DNA of 64,000 bases from Nymphaea colorata (lineage: Eukaryota > Streptophyta > Magnoliopsida > Nymphaeales > Nymphaeaceae): assembly GCF_008831285.2 (NCBI RefSeq), contig NC_045148.1, positions 1,612,001-1,676,000 on the forward strand, given 5' to 3'. A program made the position numbers and the translations under genes. Shown here piece after piece: positions 35,501 through 48,449 of the stretch. Positions within the stretch are counted from its first letter, which is position 1. Each line of letters begins with the position of its first letter. The notes under the pieces were generated by a model that worked only from the letters and a program-made list of their open reading frames with translations, did not search any database and had not been told where the DNA came from.

Positions 35501-38500
35501 AGAGCGACGAGCTATGAAGGTCAGTTTTTGATGTGTATGTTTTGTTCTGAGGCTACATTCCGTTAAATCTTGCTTTGCATCAATCACTGTGTTCAGCAAA
35601 TTGAATAGGATCAGAGTCCAGCATTGCTGATCAAGATAGTTCTAACTTTTGATTGACTGCACAATACTTTTGAACATATTACTTGCACTTGTAATTTTTC
35701 TATTAGGCATTTCCCTCCACCAACCTAGATTTCTGTTGGCAATATGAAAGTGTTCGTTTTTAACATGTTTTGTCTGTCAATTCTTAATTTGGTTTCAGTT
35801 GCAAGCACCACAATCTGTTGTTTCTGTATTCCGAAAGTTTTTGCAGCTCTCACAGTGGAAACTGACTTGCTTCACGGCCTCTAAATTTTCCTCAGAGAGA
35901 ATATGAAGAGTTCAAAGTTCGGATCAATGCCTTAGTTGCACAAGCTCAGAAAGTCCCGGAGGATGGTTGGACCATGCAAGATGGAACTCCTTGGCCTGGA
36001 AATAATGTACGCGATCATCCAGGAATGATACAGGTATGGGGTTCTACACTGCTATTTGGGAACTGAAATTTTATAAAAGTTCATCTGTAGATAGGCTATA
36101 TCACATGGGTGCAGGGTGCGGGATGCGACAAATTCGAAAAAAATTTAGGTGCGGGTGTGGTGAGAGCATATATATATATGATCTGTTATATATAAGTAAT
36201 TTTATTTGTCTATATTTTAAAACATTTTTTTATCAAGGTTAGCTTAATCTCATACAAAACTCAAAGTTTTATTAAATAAAATAGGGGAGGAAAGAGAGAA
36301 GAGGGGAAAAGGAAGAGGAAAAGATAGAAGAAGGAAAAAAATAAAAAGGAAAAAGAGAAAAGAAGAATGGGTGTGGTCAGCAGCAACCGACTGAGTCAAG
36401 TGCCGTGTCGGGCCGCACCCGCACCTGAGTTGACGCGGATGCACCACCATATTTGACGCACCTGTGTGACTTAGTAGATAGCTGTACGCTTATCCTGGCG
36501 AACGGACATAGAACTAATGCTAGCTCAAAGTCAAATTAGTTTAGAACTATGCATGTCAAACACTCACAAGTTTGGAGGGTCTCAATTTAGCGTAAAATGT
36601 TTTTACAGTTATAGGCTACACTTTCTCTGTTTGTAGAGCCTGTCACAGGCCTTCTGATGTTAAGTCACAACTTGTGATGCATTAGGAATTGCAAGCAAGG
36701 CAAGCATGACTAAATGAAATGTTTTATGCCCCAAAAATTGCTTTTTTCTGGTGTCTTTTAAATGCATGTTGCTCTAGAACTAGCTTCTTTTCCTTCAAAC
36801 TGTCTCCCACATACTGTAAGTTTGTCCTTACTACTTTTCCATTGCCTCTCTTTGATTACACCTAAAAATTGTATCTCCAAGTCACCACTAATTGCATCAG
36901 CAATTATTGTTGATATGATCTCTTTCAGACTATCCGAGTTGAGATGGAGATGTCATCACTTGCATAACTAAATGTGTGTTACACCTGCATGTCTGTCTGT
37001 ATGGCATCGATGTTCATGTGCACTGAATTTCTCCATCTTTTAGTTAAGAAAACTTGATTTTCTTTGATATTGTACTAAGCCACTGGAAACGCAGAAAAGT
37101 ACTTATCAATACCTGGTTGATGTTCCTGATGGGGAAGTTGCACAATGTCACAGAAATGTCTTGCTGATTGGTTATGTGAAACTAACTTAATAAGGTCCAT
37201 TCACAAAAGGTGGTGTATTTTCTAAATATCATACGGTAACTATTTAGGATTATAAATTTATCAGTTTTCTTGAACAAAAGAACTAAAGTTTTCTTTGAAT
37301 AATATGCTGAAGCTTTTTTTGCCTTTATCCGACATTTCGTTCTTGATCTATTCTCTCGAGTTATGGTTTTCTCTCTTGTGATCCTTGAAAGGCTTGACAG
37401 TCTTTATAATCTTGCTTATATGCAGGTTTTCCTTGGCCCTAATGGTGTGGTTGATGTGGAAGGAAATGAGCTACCTCGTTTGGTGTATGTCTCGCGTGAA
37501 AAAAGACCTGGATTTGATCATCACAAAAAAGCTGGTGCTATGAATGCTTTAGTATGTCACACAGTTTGTTCTGAGATCTCATTCTGTGTTTGTATATAAT
37601 ATATATACATAGATAGATAGATATATATAATGTCAAACCAATGTTTGTAACTGATTTGTTTGGATGTCTCAAGGTGCGAGTGTCGGCTGTTCTCTCCAAT
37701 GCACCATTTCTTCTTAATGTTGACTGTGATCACTACATCAATAACAGCAAAGCTCTCAGAGAAGCCATGTGCTTCATGATGGATCCTATATCTGGGCAAA
37801 AAGTGTGTTATGTTCAATTTCCTCAGAGATTTGATGGGATAGATCGACATGACAGATATGCAAACAGAAATATTGTTTTCTTTGATGTATGTCATTCAAT
37901 TGTAATTGGATGAATGTTCTTAAAGCTAATAAGTTATAATTTAAAGTTTGATCTTTTTTAACCTGATATTTTCTTATTAGGTCAACATGAAAGGGTTGGA
38001 TGGCATTCAAGGACCAATTTATGTAGGAACAGGATGTGTCTTCAGAAGGCGTGCTCTTTATGGATATGATGCTCCTGTCAGGGAGAAACCCCCAAGAAAG
38101 TCTTGCAACTGTTGGCCCAGGTGGTGCTGCTTATGCTGTGGGTCAAAGCGTAAGAAGGGAATAGGAAAGACCAAGGTGAACAAAAAGACCAAATCGAAGG
38201 AGACTTCTTCACAGATATATGCCTTAAATGATGCTGGAGAGGGGCTTCAAGGTGTCGTGTATTTTTAAGTTATAACTTCAATTCTTTACTCAACATTACT
38301 CACAGTTTTCAGCATGTCAAAGCATTTTGTAATCATGCCAACTGCAACAAAAATGGCCATTCATCTGTTTCTTTTCTCCATTTCAGAAACCAAGGGGGAA
38401 AAAGATCTCCTGCAACCCCTGAGGAAACTTGAGAAAAAGTTTGGCCAATCTCCTGTTTTCGTGGCAGCCACTCTCAAGGAGAATGGTGGAATAGTTCATG

Positions 38501-39789
38501 CTGCTGAAGCGTCACTCTTGAATGAAGCTATTCATGTTATAAGTTGTGGCTATGAAGATAAAACAGAATGGGGAAAGGAGGTAAATAAATTTCCAGGCGC
38601 CAATTTTTGGCATTGGTGACATTCCAAGCACGGGCTAGGTTTGCAATGGCTGAATGTAAAATGTATGATTTGGTTCTGTCCATGGCAGGTCGGCTGGATA
38701 TATGGCTCTGTGACGGAGGATATACTGACAGGATTCAAGATGCATTGCCATGGTTGGCGCTCTGTTTACTGCATACCCAAAAGGCCAGCATTCAAAGGAT
38801 CTGCACCCATCAACCTCTCTGACCGCCTTCACCAGGTCCTTCGATGGGCACTTGGGTCAGTGGAGATCTTCTTAAGCAAGCACTGCCCTATCTGGTATGG
38901 TTATGGGGGTGGTTTGAAATGGTTGGAGAGGCTTTCTTACATCAATTCTGTCGTATATCCATGGACATCTTTGCCACTCATTGCCTACTGTACATTACCG
39001 GCTATTTGCCTTCTCACTGGAAAATTTATCATCCCTGAGGTACTTAACTGTACCAAACCATATTTTCCTTTTTAGTTATCAGATATTTGGATGATTCTCT
39101 TTATCTCTCTTCCTAAGATATAAGTATTTAGTTAGAATCTGTTATATGTTATATTTCTGCCTACTAAATTCTGATGTTTATATCCTCTTATTTAACAGGT
39201 TAGCAACTATGGAAGCATAATTTTCATCTCACTCTTTTTGTGCATCATAGCAACTGGTGTGCTTGAGATGCAGTGGGGCAGGATCGGAATTGATGATTGG
39301 TGGAGAAATGAACAGTTCTGGGTGATAGGTGGCGTCTCATCCCACCTCTTTGCTCTTTTCCAGGGCCTGCTGAAGGTGCTTGCCGGAGTTGACACCAGTT
39401 TCACAGTCACTTCAAAAGGTGGAGATGATGGAGAGTTTGCAGAGCTCTATGTATTCAAATGGACATCGATGTTAATTCCTCCTTTGACATTGCTGATCAT
39501 CAACATAATTGGGACTGTGTCGGGGATATCTAGCGCAATCAACAACGGCTATGACTCATGGGGTCCACTGTTTGGGAAGTTCTTCTTTGCCTTCTGGGTC
39601 ATTGTCCACCTCTATCCTTTCCTGAAGGGTTTGATGGGGAAGCAGAACAGAACACCAACCATTGTGGTAGTCTGGTCTATTCTTTTGGCTTCAATTTTCT
39701 CACTTGTGTGGGTGCGGATCAATCCGTTTCTGAGCAGATCAACAGGGCCTGTGTTAGAAATTTGTGGATTGGACTGTGAAAATAACTAA
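32513..39789 (+). CDS. CESA6: Cellulose synthase A catalytic subunit, CESA6-like (14 exons, 1087 aa)
   Basis: A plasma-membrane glycosyltransferase (GT2) that polymerises UDP-glucose into beta-1,4-glucan in the rosette complex. The N-terminus, starting [17 protein letters not shown], resembles the primary-wall CESA6/2/5/9 group. Exons: 32513-32593, 33437-33629, 33950-34161, 34251-34356, 34438-34612, 34779-35045, 35174-35519, 35896-36033, 37426-37551, 37674-37886, 37981-38251, 38387-38580, 38689-39039 and 39199-39789. All joins keep frame. The RING-type zinc finger has cysteines 38, 41, 57, 60, 65, 68, 80 and 83. Two membrane spans lie at about 270-325, then the catalytic loop with DDG (about 398-400), DCD (565-567), TED (783-785) and QVLRW (823-827), then a hydrophobic C-terminal membrane block from about 850. 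A cysteine/lysine-rich class-specific region follows YGYDAPV. It ends GLDCENN. Length fits CESA6 (about 1084 aa). Intron 8 carries a hAT element. Confidence 0.96.
36095..36473. mobile_element. Short non-autonomous hAT element (MITE) in CESA intron 8
   Basis: A 379-bp element bounded by an exact 8-bp direct repeat, GTAGATAG (36087-36094 and 36474-36481). It starts GCTATATCACATGGGTGC and ends GCACCTGTGTGACTTA, giving inverted termini of about 16 bases. Subterminal GGTGCGGGTG-type repeats match the style of the element at 9574-10782. The interior is AT- and purine-rich with no coding content. Confidence 0.85.
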
Positions 39790-41277
39790 ACTGGATTGCC
39801 ATTAGATGATCTTGGTTGTGTAGCATGTGGAAGCTTGCTGAAAGAGACAACTGCTTTGGCGATTTTTGATAAAAAAGCTTATTTGGTTCATCAATGGTCG
39901 CTTTCGGTGTGGAAGCCATCAAGCCCTGTGTAGATAAGAAGCATGGAACACTGATCAAGTCTCATATTCATTCTGTGTTTATTCATTCTTTTCATAGTGT
40001 TCAAATATTGTATACTTTGGCTTTATTTTTCTCATTTTTTTCTCGCTTCGGCTAATGGTGGCTTCAGGGGCCTGTGTAATTCAATGGTCTGAACTTAGAG
40101 CAGCTTGTGTCAGAAATGTATCATTTTTCTCCCTTGTTGAAAAGGGCAGGTTACCTTAATATCTCTCTACTTTAAGTCGATGGATGACCGAAACTCTGGC
40201 TTGAATTGACTCTGTGGCTTGAATTGAATTGATTCACTGAGCTCATGGTCCTTCCAAGAACGAAAGTTGACAAACTAGTCATATATTGAAGGAGAGGAGA
40301 CTTCTTCCGATGCAGCGGTCAGGCTTATGTTCTGTGAAATTCAGATTCATATAATAGGAATTACTCTGCTTTGAAGCTACTTTAAGAGCAATAAATGTTA
40401 AAAAGTACTCATAAAGAAAAGGACCAACATTGAAGAGCTCTTGGAGAATCTGGCTCGCACACTATTTTTTTCACAAATCTACTTTTAAACGTGATAGAAT
40501 TCAATACCAGCAATACGTTGAGCGCATATTTTCTTTACCTAAATTTGAAGACAAAGTGAAATTTTGAAAAAGAATTGTCGTCGACTCTTTCGTTGATGAC
40601 AACCAGTTCTTGTAGCGAAATGCTTACCTTGTCCGTTATTTGAATGCATATCGCTCAGCTATTCTTTCTTAAACGTGGTGGAATAATATGCTTCACTGCT
40701 GGTAACATTAAGCCAATCCCTTCTCGCCTTCCTTCTTTTCCCTTTTCTTGGTCCTTTCTGAGTCCCTGTGCCCCTCCTCTTCCCCGTCCAAGGCTTCTAC
40801 CTGCTCTTCCTTCTACCATGCTAGCTTTGGTCCTGCTGCCCCATAGCAAGCGCCCTCTAAGCCCACCCAACTGGCCTTTTTTATCTGACAATAGAAAGAT
40901 CCCGCTGACCCAATGAAAGCACATTCTCGACAAAATCGATTCCAACAGTCCTGTTTCAAGAACACAATCGGTGGATAACTCTGAGCTTGATAATGCATCA
41001 CTACAGAGCCATATTGTGGCACACCCACAGCCCGCTTGCTTTCTCAAGTCAGAAGCCACATACTCACTGATTATCTGTAATAAGCCAAAGCCGAAGTTCC
41101 CTTTCTTTAACATCTGCCTTTTGAATAACGGAGGAGAAGCAGTCCTCACATTTTCTCCAATTTTTCTCCGTCTCTGTCCTGAGGTTACATCTCCCTCTAT
41201 TGTTCAAAATAAGAGTTCCGAACTACCCGAATTCCTCATTTGGCCATGTGAAAACAGATTCTCCAACATTTCACAAC
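39790..41277. other. CESA 3' flank and intergenic sequence
   Basis: The first few hundred bases should be the CESA 3' UTR. After that no gene is recognised. Long overlapping frames on both strands at 40655-41516 show no domain I know and are probably decayed repeat sequence. Confidence 0.4.
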
Positions 41278-41577
41278 CCAACCTCTTATGTTGTTTGCTG
41301 CAATTTCTGACGCAAATTATGGATTCATGGATTTCCTCCTTGTTTGGACACAGAAATCCTCCAGCGTCTCACAATACACGGTCCAATGCATTGCATTTAA
41401 CAATCCATCCTCTTTTGATGTTTGCTGCAAACCACCACTTAGTTTGCGCCAGTAGTTACGGATTCCTAGATGTTTCCGTGAGGATCTCTCCATCCTTGTT
41501 TGGACAGAGAGATTAGGACGGAGAAATCCTCCAGCATCTCACAGTATATGGTCCAATGCATGGCTTTGAACAATGTG
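41278..41577. repeat. About 175-bp diverged tandem duplication
   Basis: Two units (about 41278-41400 and 41402-41577) share CTTTTGATGTTTGCTGCAA-like sequence, ATGGATTC/ACGGATTC, CCTTGTTTGGACA, GAAATCCTCCAGC and GGTCCAATGCAT in the same order, with small indels. No gene is evident. Confidence 0.7.
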
Positions 41578-41639
41578 TTTAATCATAACTGCTTGATGCA
41601 ATGATCCAGATGGCCGAAGGATTTCACTTCCTCGTATAT

Positions 41640-41765
41640 TAGGACGGGGAATCCTTCCTCTGTTCAATCTGGCAGAAATTATCATCTGCCAAACTTTGGT
41701 TGTCATATTGCAAAAGAAGAATACGTGATCTATGTCCTCATAGGTTCGGTTCTAGAGATGATCTA
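41640..41765 (-). mobile_element. LINE fragment (zf-RVT end)
   Basis: On the - strand this gives RTYEDIDHVFFFCNMTTKVW, which fits the E-x2-x-HLFF-C-x3-VW end of the LINE zf-RVT domain. The first zinc-binding cysteines are lost and stops lie close by. The neighbouring 41770-42185 may belong to the same relic, but I cannot show it. Confidence 0.5.
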
Positions 41766-41769
41766 GGCT

Positions 41770-44700
41770 GCGCATATGATCTTCGCATGCCATGTAGGTG
41801 ATCCAGGGAGCCCGTGGTTATGCATACCTGAGCCAGATCGATCTCTCTCTTGATATATGTATATAAAATCTGCCAATCAATCCCAAAAGTAGTTTTGATT
41901 TTTCTCTACAAACACTTACACAAAGGTGGTTTGATTTTCTTTTCCAAACTTGCTCCGAAAGAAAACCCTTTATCGAAAGCATACCCAAGTCACTATTTCA
42001 CCAAACAGCATGCGGAAAGAGTTGTATGTGAGCTTAACTGAGCATGTGTTAGGCAACTCAAACTCCGCTCTTTGATATTCGAGATCAATCTGGAACAGAA
42101 AACCAATCGATCCGTTCATCCTACGAATTGAGCTCAAACCAAAGCTTAACCAGGTCAAGACAGATTCCAAGTTTGCAAATGACAATGCACACTTAGTTCG
42201 ATTCTCAATGGTGCTCTGTTAGACTGCAAACATTGGCATGCATAACACTAAACTTGAAGGATATACTGCAAAATTGACTGTGGAGCCTGAGGTGAGGGAA
42301 AGGGGAGTGGTTAAGCCTCTTGCCAACCACCAACGAAGAAAGGATTTTGTAACCTTAGCCAAGTCCCATGGCTTCTAAAAATGTTATGATTTACTTTCCT
42401 GAGAAAAGAAAATCCTCAAACATTGAGCTTTGAAAGCTGATCAGACCCAATTCTTGTCAGGTGTGTTTGAGAGACGTGGATGGGTAACGAGCAAATTTTT
42501 CGAAACAATTTCGATGCAGCTATTTTTCTTGAGAAAGTGTGGCCATTCACATTTAAAAGACTAATGCAATGGAGAATAAGTTAGTATATGTAAAGCGTTT
42601 ATATGCAAAATGCTCTCATAAATTTACTTATTCCTATATTAACACCTAATGGCAATGAAAGCTAGGATTTGATGTGTTGGTGCCTTTCAGTAAAAAATTT
42701 CCAACTCCGCCGCTAAATGCCTTGAAAATGGTCTTTAGTCAGCTGAGACCTGAATGACAAGAAAAAGGGGCCGGGTTTTAAAAAATGGCATATTAATGAT
42801 CTTCTTCTACGATGTTCAATGATCTTCTACAACTTGAGAATTCTTAATCCCAAGTCAAATCCTGAATGAGCTGATAATTTTATGTAGACATGAAAACCTG
42901 AGCATTTTTTCAACATCTTTAGCATGAGTTCAAAGTTTTCCCAACGTCATTATCAACAATTCTTGGAGAACATCGCGATATCACCACAATAATTTCAGTA
43001 TGACGCCATCCACAACGAAAATATAACGTTACGTTATTATCTGGAGATTTTTCTGATGTTTTCCCGAGATTTTCAAAAACTTCCGTTTGCATACTTTTAA
43101 ACATGCCTTATTCTTTTTCCCCTACTTTCCTTTCTCTTTTTCGTTTTTTGCTGAAAACTTGTGCTAGGCATCATATCTCACTCTATACATGTCTTGATTG
43201 TCCTTTCTTATTTTCAAGTTTAGTTTTAAAACTTCTGAGTTTTTTTCTTTTAAAACATTTTCACTCTATATCATTTTAACGCTATATTCCATTGTGTACT
43301 CAGGCAAGTGAAACGAACAGGCAACATGAATTACTTTCTTTTTTTTTTTCATTTCTACAATTAAAAGAAAAAAAAAACACCTCCTAATAACTCAATTATA
43401 CAGGCCACAACTTTTGCACGAATAGAAGGTCTTTAGTTACTAATACCCATTATCGGCGGGCCATACATACTGGCAACTTTGTCGGCAATCAACTTTACCG
43501 GCGGCCCATGTAGGTCGGGATCATCTGATTCAACACAACAAAATGCATTAGAGGTAGGATCCGATACATTAAAGTTCACAAAATCTTTGAACTATTTTCT
43601 TTTTAGTATTTATTTTAGCAAACCACTTTTCCCATAAACCCACAAGACAATATCCTTATGCTTTCAAGGTTTTGATTTAATTTGGGAGATAGGTGGTGGA
43701 CCTATAGGTATATTATTTAACTCGGATATCGTGTTTGTCATCGTTTGCAGCTGCTTAGAGAAGTAACATATCGAGATGTGATAGATGTGATAGTGACCGC
43801 GAGATTCAAACCTTGGATTCCTTGGGTGTGAGCCATCTTGCTGCTCAGTTACACTATGCTTCTTGAGTCATTTAAACAAGCTTTTTTGCAAAACCTCAAG
43901 ATCTCACTGAAACAAACTGAAGGATCTTAAAAAAAATACCCCCTTTCGAAACACTTTACTGATGGCAACATTTGAAAAATCTCCCACTCGTAAAAACAAA
44001 TTAAACGAGAAATAGGAACTAAATTTATAGTCATGCCCTCATAGAGAAAGCCTTTTTGGATGATAAGAAATTTCTTGTGTAGATTGGAGATACACCAAGA
44101 AGAAAAAGTGAAGTTGTTTGTGATAAGATTAGTGACTTGGGTTGGGAAAGTTTAATCATTTAGAATCAATGGTGGTCTTTGTACTGTACACATGATAACA
44201 ACAGTTTTTTATTCACCCAACCATGATAAGGTACATTGTCAAGATTAGTTTAATAACTTTTCTTTAGAAAAGCCCAACACAAGCAACATACATATTGACT
44301 AATTTGCAAAACCTTATACGACGCTAAGGTGGAGACCATGCTGGACACTATGTGGTAGTAGCGGAGCATACATTTCCATACTCATACTTAGGCAGGAAGT
44401 TTTTTGCATGGTAAAATTATCAATGCATGTAATAGATAAGTTTTAGTAGAATAAAGGTCCCATTTTTTTGCGTGAAGAGTTTTCGAATTCAATGAAAAAT
44501 GTATGGTAAAATTTCATGTGTTTGATGCTGTAAGAAAAAACCATACAAACTTGAAAAAAATCCACATTATACAATATATTTTTTTGTGCATCAAAAGGGG
44601 GGGGGGGGGGGCGCTATCAAATTCTAACTAATAGATCTTTTAAAAGTATTATAATCTATCTGAGTGGTTAAAATTTAAAAATTTATTGTTAAGAACATAA

Positions 44701-44890
44701 AAACTATTATTGAAAGCATATGAACCATTGTTGCAACATGAGCCATCGTTCATCTTCATGTGATTAGTAATAGATTTTAAATTTTTAGTCGTCTAACATT
44801 GAATTGGGCGGATTAAAATTCTCTATTCTGATTAAACAAAACAGTTTGGACCGCTTGAACTCAACTAACTTCGGTGGGTCTGAAACGTTT
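41770..44890. other. Intergenic, no gene seen
   Basis: AT-rich sequence without supportable coding regions. It holds a poly-G run at 44597-44611. A GA microsatellite (about 44895-44930) lies at its downstream border, ahead of the next gene. Confidence 0.5.

Positions 44891-44894
<4 letters not shown>

Positions 44895-44930
<36 letters not shown>
44895..44930. repeat. (GA)n microsatellite upstream of the 141-aa gene
   Basis: About 17 GA units roughly 500 bases before the start codon at 45430. The following leader has CT runs at 45152-45173 and 45411-45430. Confidence 0.9.
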
Positions 44931-44933
<3 letters not shown>

Positions 44934-45429
44934 GAATGTAGGGGAAAATGATTCACCAAGCGATGCGACCTTTTCAGTTACTCGTCTTCCTCCCAGGTAG
45001 AGAGCAAGAGTGGTGTTCTTATCGAACAGTTCCTCACTTTCTTCTCCCTCTTTAGTAAACGACATGACCTCCACAAAATGTTTCAGAAGTCAAAATGCTT
45101 CCGTTCCGTCTGCTTGTAGTTTTCTCTTTTTTCTCTCTCTACAACAAAGCTCGCTCTCTCTCTCTCTCTCTCTTTATGGCAAGCCATTTCTCTCACTAAA
45201 ATTCTTTAAAATCTCTCTCAAACGGCAACTCTGCTTCTTCTTCTTCTCTCTCTCCCCTCTGAATCCCGTGCACGCTTTCTCTCTCTATATCTCCAAGAAA
45301 CCAACATCCACCTTTGCCCTTCTTTTCACAACGTCCTTGCTCTCGCCAAAATTTTCTGAACTTCTCTTTCCCCTCTCTATTTCCCTCGCCCCTCTTCGTT
45401 ACTCAAACGACTCTCTCTCTCTTTCTCTC

Positions 45430-45855
45430 ATGGCGCTAGTAGGCCCTCTGATGGCCCATCAACCCTCGCCGCAGTTCCTCAAAAGCCACCCAACGGCAAC
45501 AACCATCTGCTCCAGCCACAACCGTTCCTCCTCCTCCCTCGCCGCCGCCTCTCTCCCCCAACCATCCGGCCTCCCTCCTCCTTCCTCCGTCGCGTTCATC
45601 CTATCGGACTCGGACGTTGCTGCCGCTCAACATCTGCTCCACCTGAGCAGCGATACCGACGCCGACGATGCCTCCCACAATTTCAGTGGTCACCCCGCCG
45701 AAGCCACACCCACCGCCACCTGCCAGATCTCAAGGGGGGGCGACGATTCCAACTCCGCTGCCCCGGCTCCCACCAGCCGGAAGCGCCGGTTCGCGTCCAT
45801 CTCTGCCATCTATTCTCGAACCAAGCCGTTGAAGACCTGGAAAGTCGGCTCCTGA
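45430..45855 (+). CDS. Single-exon protein of unknown function with a basic C-terminal motif (141 aa)
   Basis: I do not recognise the family. The ATG at 45430 follows a CT-rich leader. The in-frame extension upstream to 45010 is low-complexity Ser/Leu/Phe and is left out. The protein is rich in Ser, Ala and Pro, with a Ser-rich stretch (about 28-55), an acidic/His-Leu region SDSDVAAAQHLLHLSSDTDA (about 58-77), and a C-terminal basic motif RKRRFASISAIYSRTKPL ending about 6 residues before the stop. KR-F-SI-IY-TKP-type endings seem familiar from plant nuclear proteins of unknown role, but I cannot name one with confidence. GC content in the coding part is clearly higher than in the flanks, and the basic cluster could be a nuclear signal. 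Probably a real gene. Confidence 0.6.
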   Translation: MALVGPLMAHQPSPQFLKSHPTATTICSSHNRSSSSLAAASLPQPSGLPPPSSVAFILSDSDVAAAQHLLHLSSDTDADDASHNFSGHPAEATPTATCQISRGGDDSNSAAPAPTSRKRRFASISAIYSRTKPLKTWKVGS

Positions 45856-48440
45856 TCCTTCTCGTCTTTGTGCCCTCCTTCCTGCGTGAGATGCCAACAA
45901 GCAGCGAGAGCGGTCGCCTGCGTTTCCCCTTGTCTCGGTCGCCGGAGAAACGTCCGCCAACAGAGCTCGTCCTCGTACTGTAAGAAGCCGCCTCGACGTG
46001 TTCTGCACCGTCAAAAGATATTGGTATTTACCGTTTTCCTTTCTCAGAGACTGGTGTTGCCCATCTCCCTCTCTCTTTGTATAGAGCCAAGAATAAGTAT
46101 TCGACATGAGACCATTTTGTGGCTTCTCCTCTCCCTCTCTGTGTGCGCGCGCGGGGCCGTGCTTGATTTAGCCTGTGTGTTCGGGGAATTGAGTTTCTTG
46201 AGTAATTAACTGCTGAATCAGAAAGAAAACATTCTTGATTATAGGTTTCAGGCCGTGTTTGGAGATTGGGATGGACGCATGTTTCTTTCTCTGTAGCAGA
46301 TAGGTCCACCAACTTGGCACCGAATACGTGCTGCCACAGCGGTTAGCTGATTGATGGGTCCTCCTGACCTAGTGGCTCAGATCTTACTTCTGTCATTTAG
46401 CCACCCCTTTTTAGATAACTTAGTCTTGAACTTCATCTTCATCTTCTTCATCATCATCATCGATGGTGAACCCAAATGTAGTCTTGACTTACTGTTACAC
46501 CTTGTCATGCATACTAGCGAAGCCTTTTATGTGTTGAAGCTAGCGGCTCTTTTTTTTTTTTTTTCATATATGTATTCGAGGTTTGAATATTTCTACTGTA
46601 AATTATTAAACTTGGCTTCTGAGTTGGATAGATCCTCAGGAACTAGCTGGGCTTCATAAGTTCTTGTTGTTATCTAATAATTGTTCTCCAACAACCGATT
46701 ATGGAGCCCCAGAAACTATCGCTCCCCATCGTCGTTCCCTCCTGATTCAGGAATCGTAACTGCGGGAAATTTTTCTATCAACGTCGATCACGCACTTCAA
46801 TTCATGAGCATATATACTCGATCGCGGTGAATCGAACTTCTTTTTCCTCAACGAAATTTTTTCTTGTGTTTGAGAAAGATGAAACTATTCATTTTGTGCC
46901 CTTATCAGCGGGAAAATCGAGCAGCAACGCTTCATTCGAACGCCATTCTTCACGAAACGAATCGCTTGATTAAAATCCGTTTGACGAAGAGAACGAGGAG
47001 GATCGATGGTAGTATGTCTACGGGAAGCTTTCATTGAAGGAGCTAGTTGCTCATTATGGGTAGTTCATTTCATTTCCTAGGTGATCGTTTCCCACTTGAT
47101 TTTTTCCGCTCGCAAGCCAATCAATCTCATTCTCCTGTTCTCATTTCCAGTAGGGGAGGTCTTGGGAGGTAGGAATTTTTTATGAAGAACAATTTTTTAT
47201 ATAGATTATATAAAAAATTTGTAGAACTTTATTGTTCCATCACTTCAGTGTTCCTTAACGTCACGTGTAACACCACTTTCTTCTTCGTCTGTCCCGCCTC
47301 ATGATTCCCTACGCATTTTTCATGTGGATTCTTATTTTTTCTTTGATCTCCTGCTTCTTAGGACTCACTTCCCGCTTCCACCTCTCTCGCATTCATTTTG
47401 TAATATGTAGGAAAATGGTGGGGATGGTAGAGCATCTTCTCGTAGGCTTTGCTACGTCCTGACCATGCAAGTACGCGTGCGGTGCTCATGAGACACCGAT
47501 TTACCATGCATGATTCAATATTTACTTCATGCTGAGCTGCTCTGATGATGCATAGAGAAAAAAAGAACGAGAGAGAGAAAGTCGAATTTGTTACATATAC
47601 ACAAGGAATTTAGTTTTCAACAACTATTAATCTGATTGAAGACTCTGTCCTTAAACAGTTGCTTTATAAAATGTTTAAAGAGGAGCACGGGATGAAGAGA
47701 AAGATGAATAATAAATACGCACATGTATGTACCCCTGGATAGGCCAACATGAAGTCTGAAGACGATGCTAGAAAACGCATCCAGATCGACCCTCCCTAAA
47801 GACATGAAACCCTGGCCCATCGGTAGAGGCTCTTTTCATCTAGGGAGTTGATCTCCATGCACTATTGAACATTCAAATTCCTTTGTCCAACTTGGTATAT
47901 ATATATATATATATATATTTATTTATTTATTTATTGATATCACTAGAATTCGAAATAAAAACTGACTTTTTACCAACAATATCTTGACCATTTTGCCAAT
48001 CCTTCACATATAAATTCACTTCAATTAAGACTAATAATCGTGCGTACACATGTTGGTGAACTTATCGTGGCTGATACCCTTTTATCTTTGGAGTTTTACA
48101 TTCATGAATCACCTGCCTTTTATAAAAGTCGTAGCAATTGATCAAAATAACTTAATGAACTTAAGAGCTTTATTCCATCAATGCACAAACATTTACGTAA
48201 AATGGCAACATCAGCCTTCACTAAAACCGTGGCTGGAGAAAGCGGAAAGCAGGGCGTAAAGAGAACAAATAAAAAACTAACAGGGAAATAGAAGGGCCAC
48301 CTGTCGTGTAAAATCCAGACGGCCTAAGCCCTTTACGTCCTCCCAGAGATGGCTTGCAGGGGACGCCTCCTTACCGCCGTCTGAGTCTTAGTCGCCATCT
48401 CCCTTTTCTCTAAGATTCGATGGGATGCCGTGGCGGGGAT
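45856..48440. other. 3' flank of the 141-aa gene and intergenic sequence
   Basis: The first ~350 bases are probably 3' UTR. Beyond that I see no gene. A TA run lies at 47897-47919. Short frames such as 46351-46659 have no domain. Confidence 0.4.
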
Positions 48441-48449
48441 GACCCCCAC

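Noticed and set aside
40655-41516. Overlapping frames of 164 aa (-) and 181 aa (+)
   Set aside because: No domain on either strand. Local duplications and the nearby LINE scrap suggest decayed repeat sequence.
45010-45429. 140-residue N-terminal extension of the 141-aa protein
   Set aside because: Low-complexity Ser/Leu/Phe translated from CT-rich leader. Coding-like composition starts only near the ATG at 45430.
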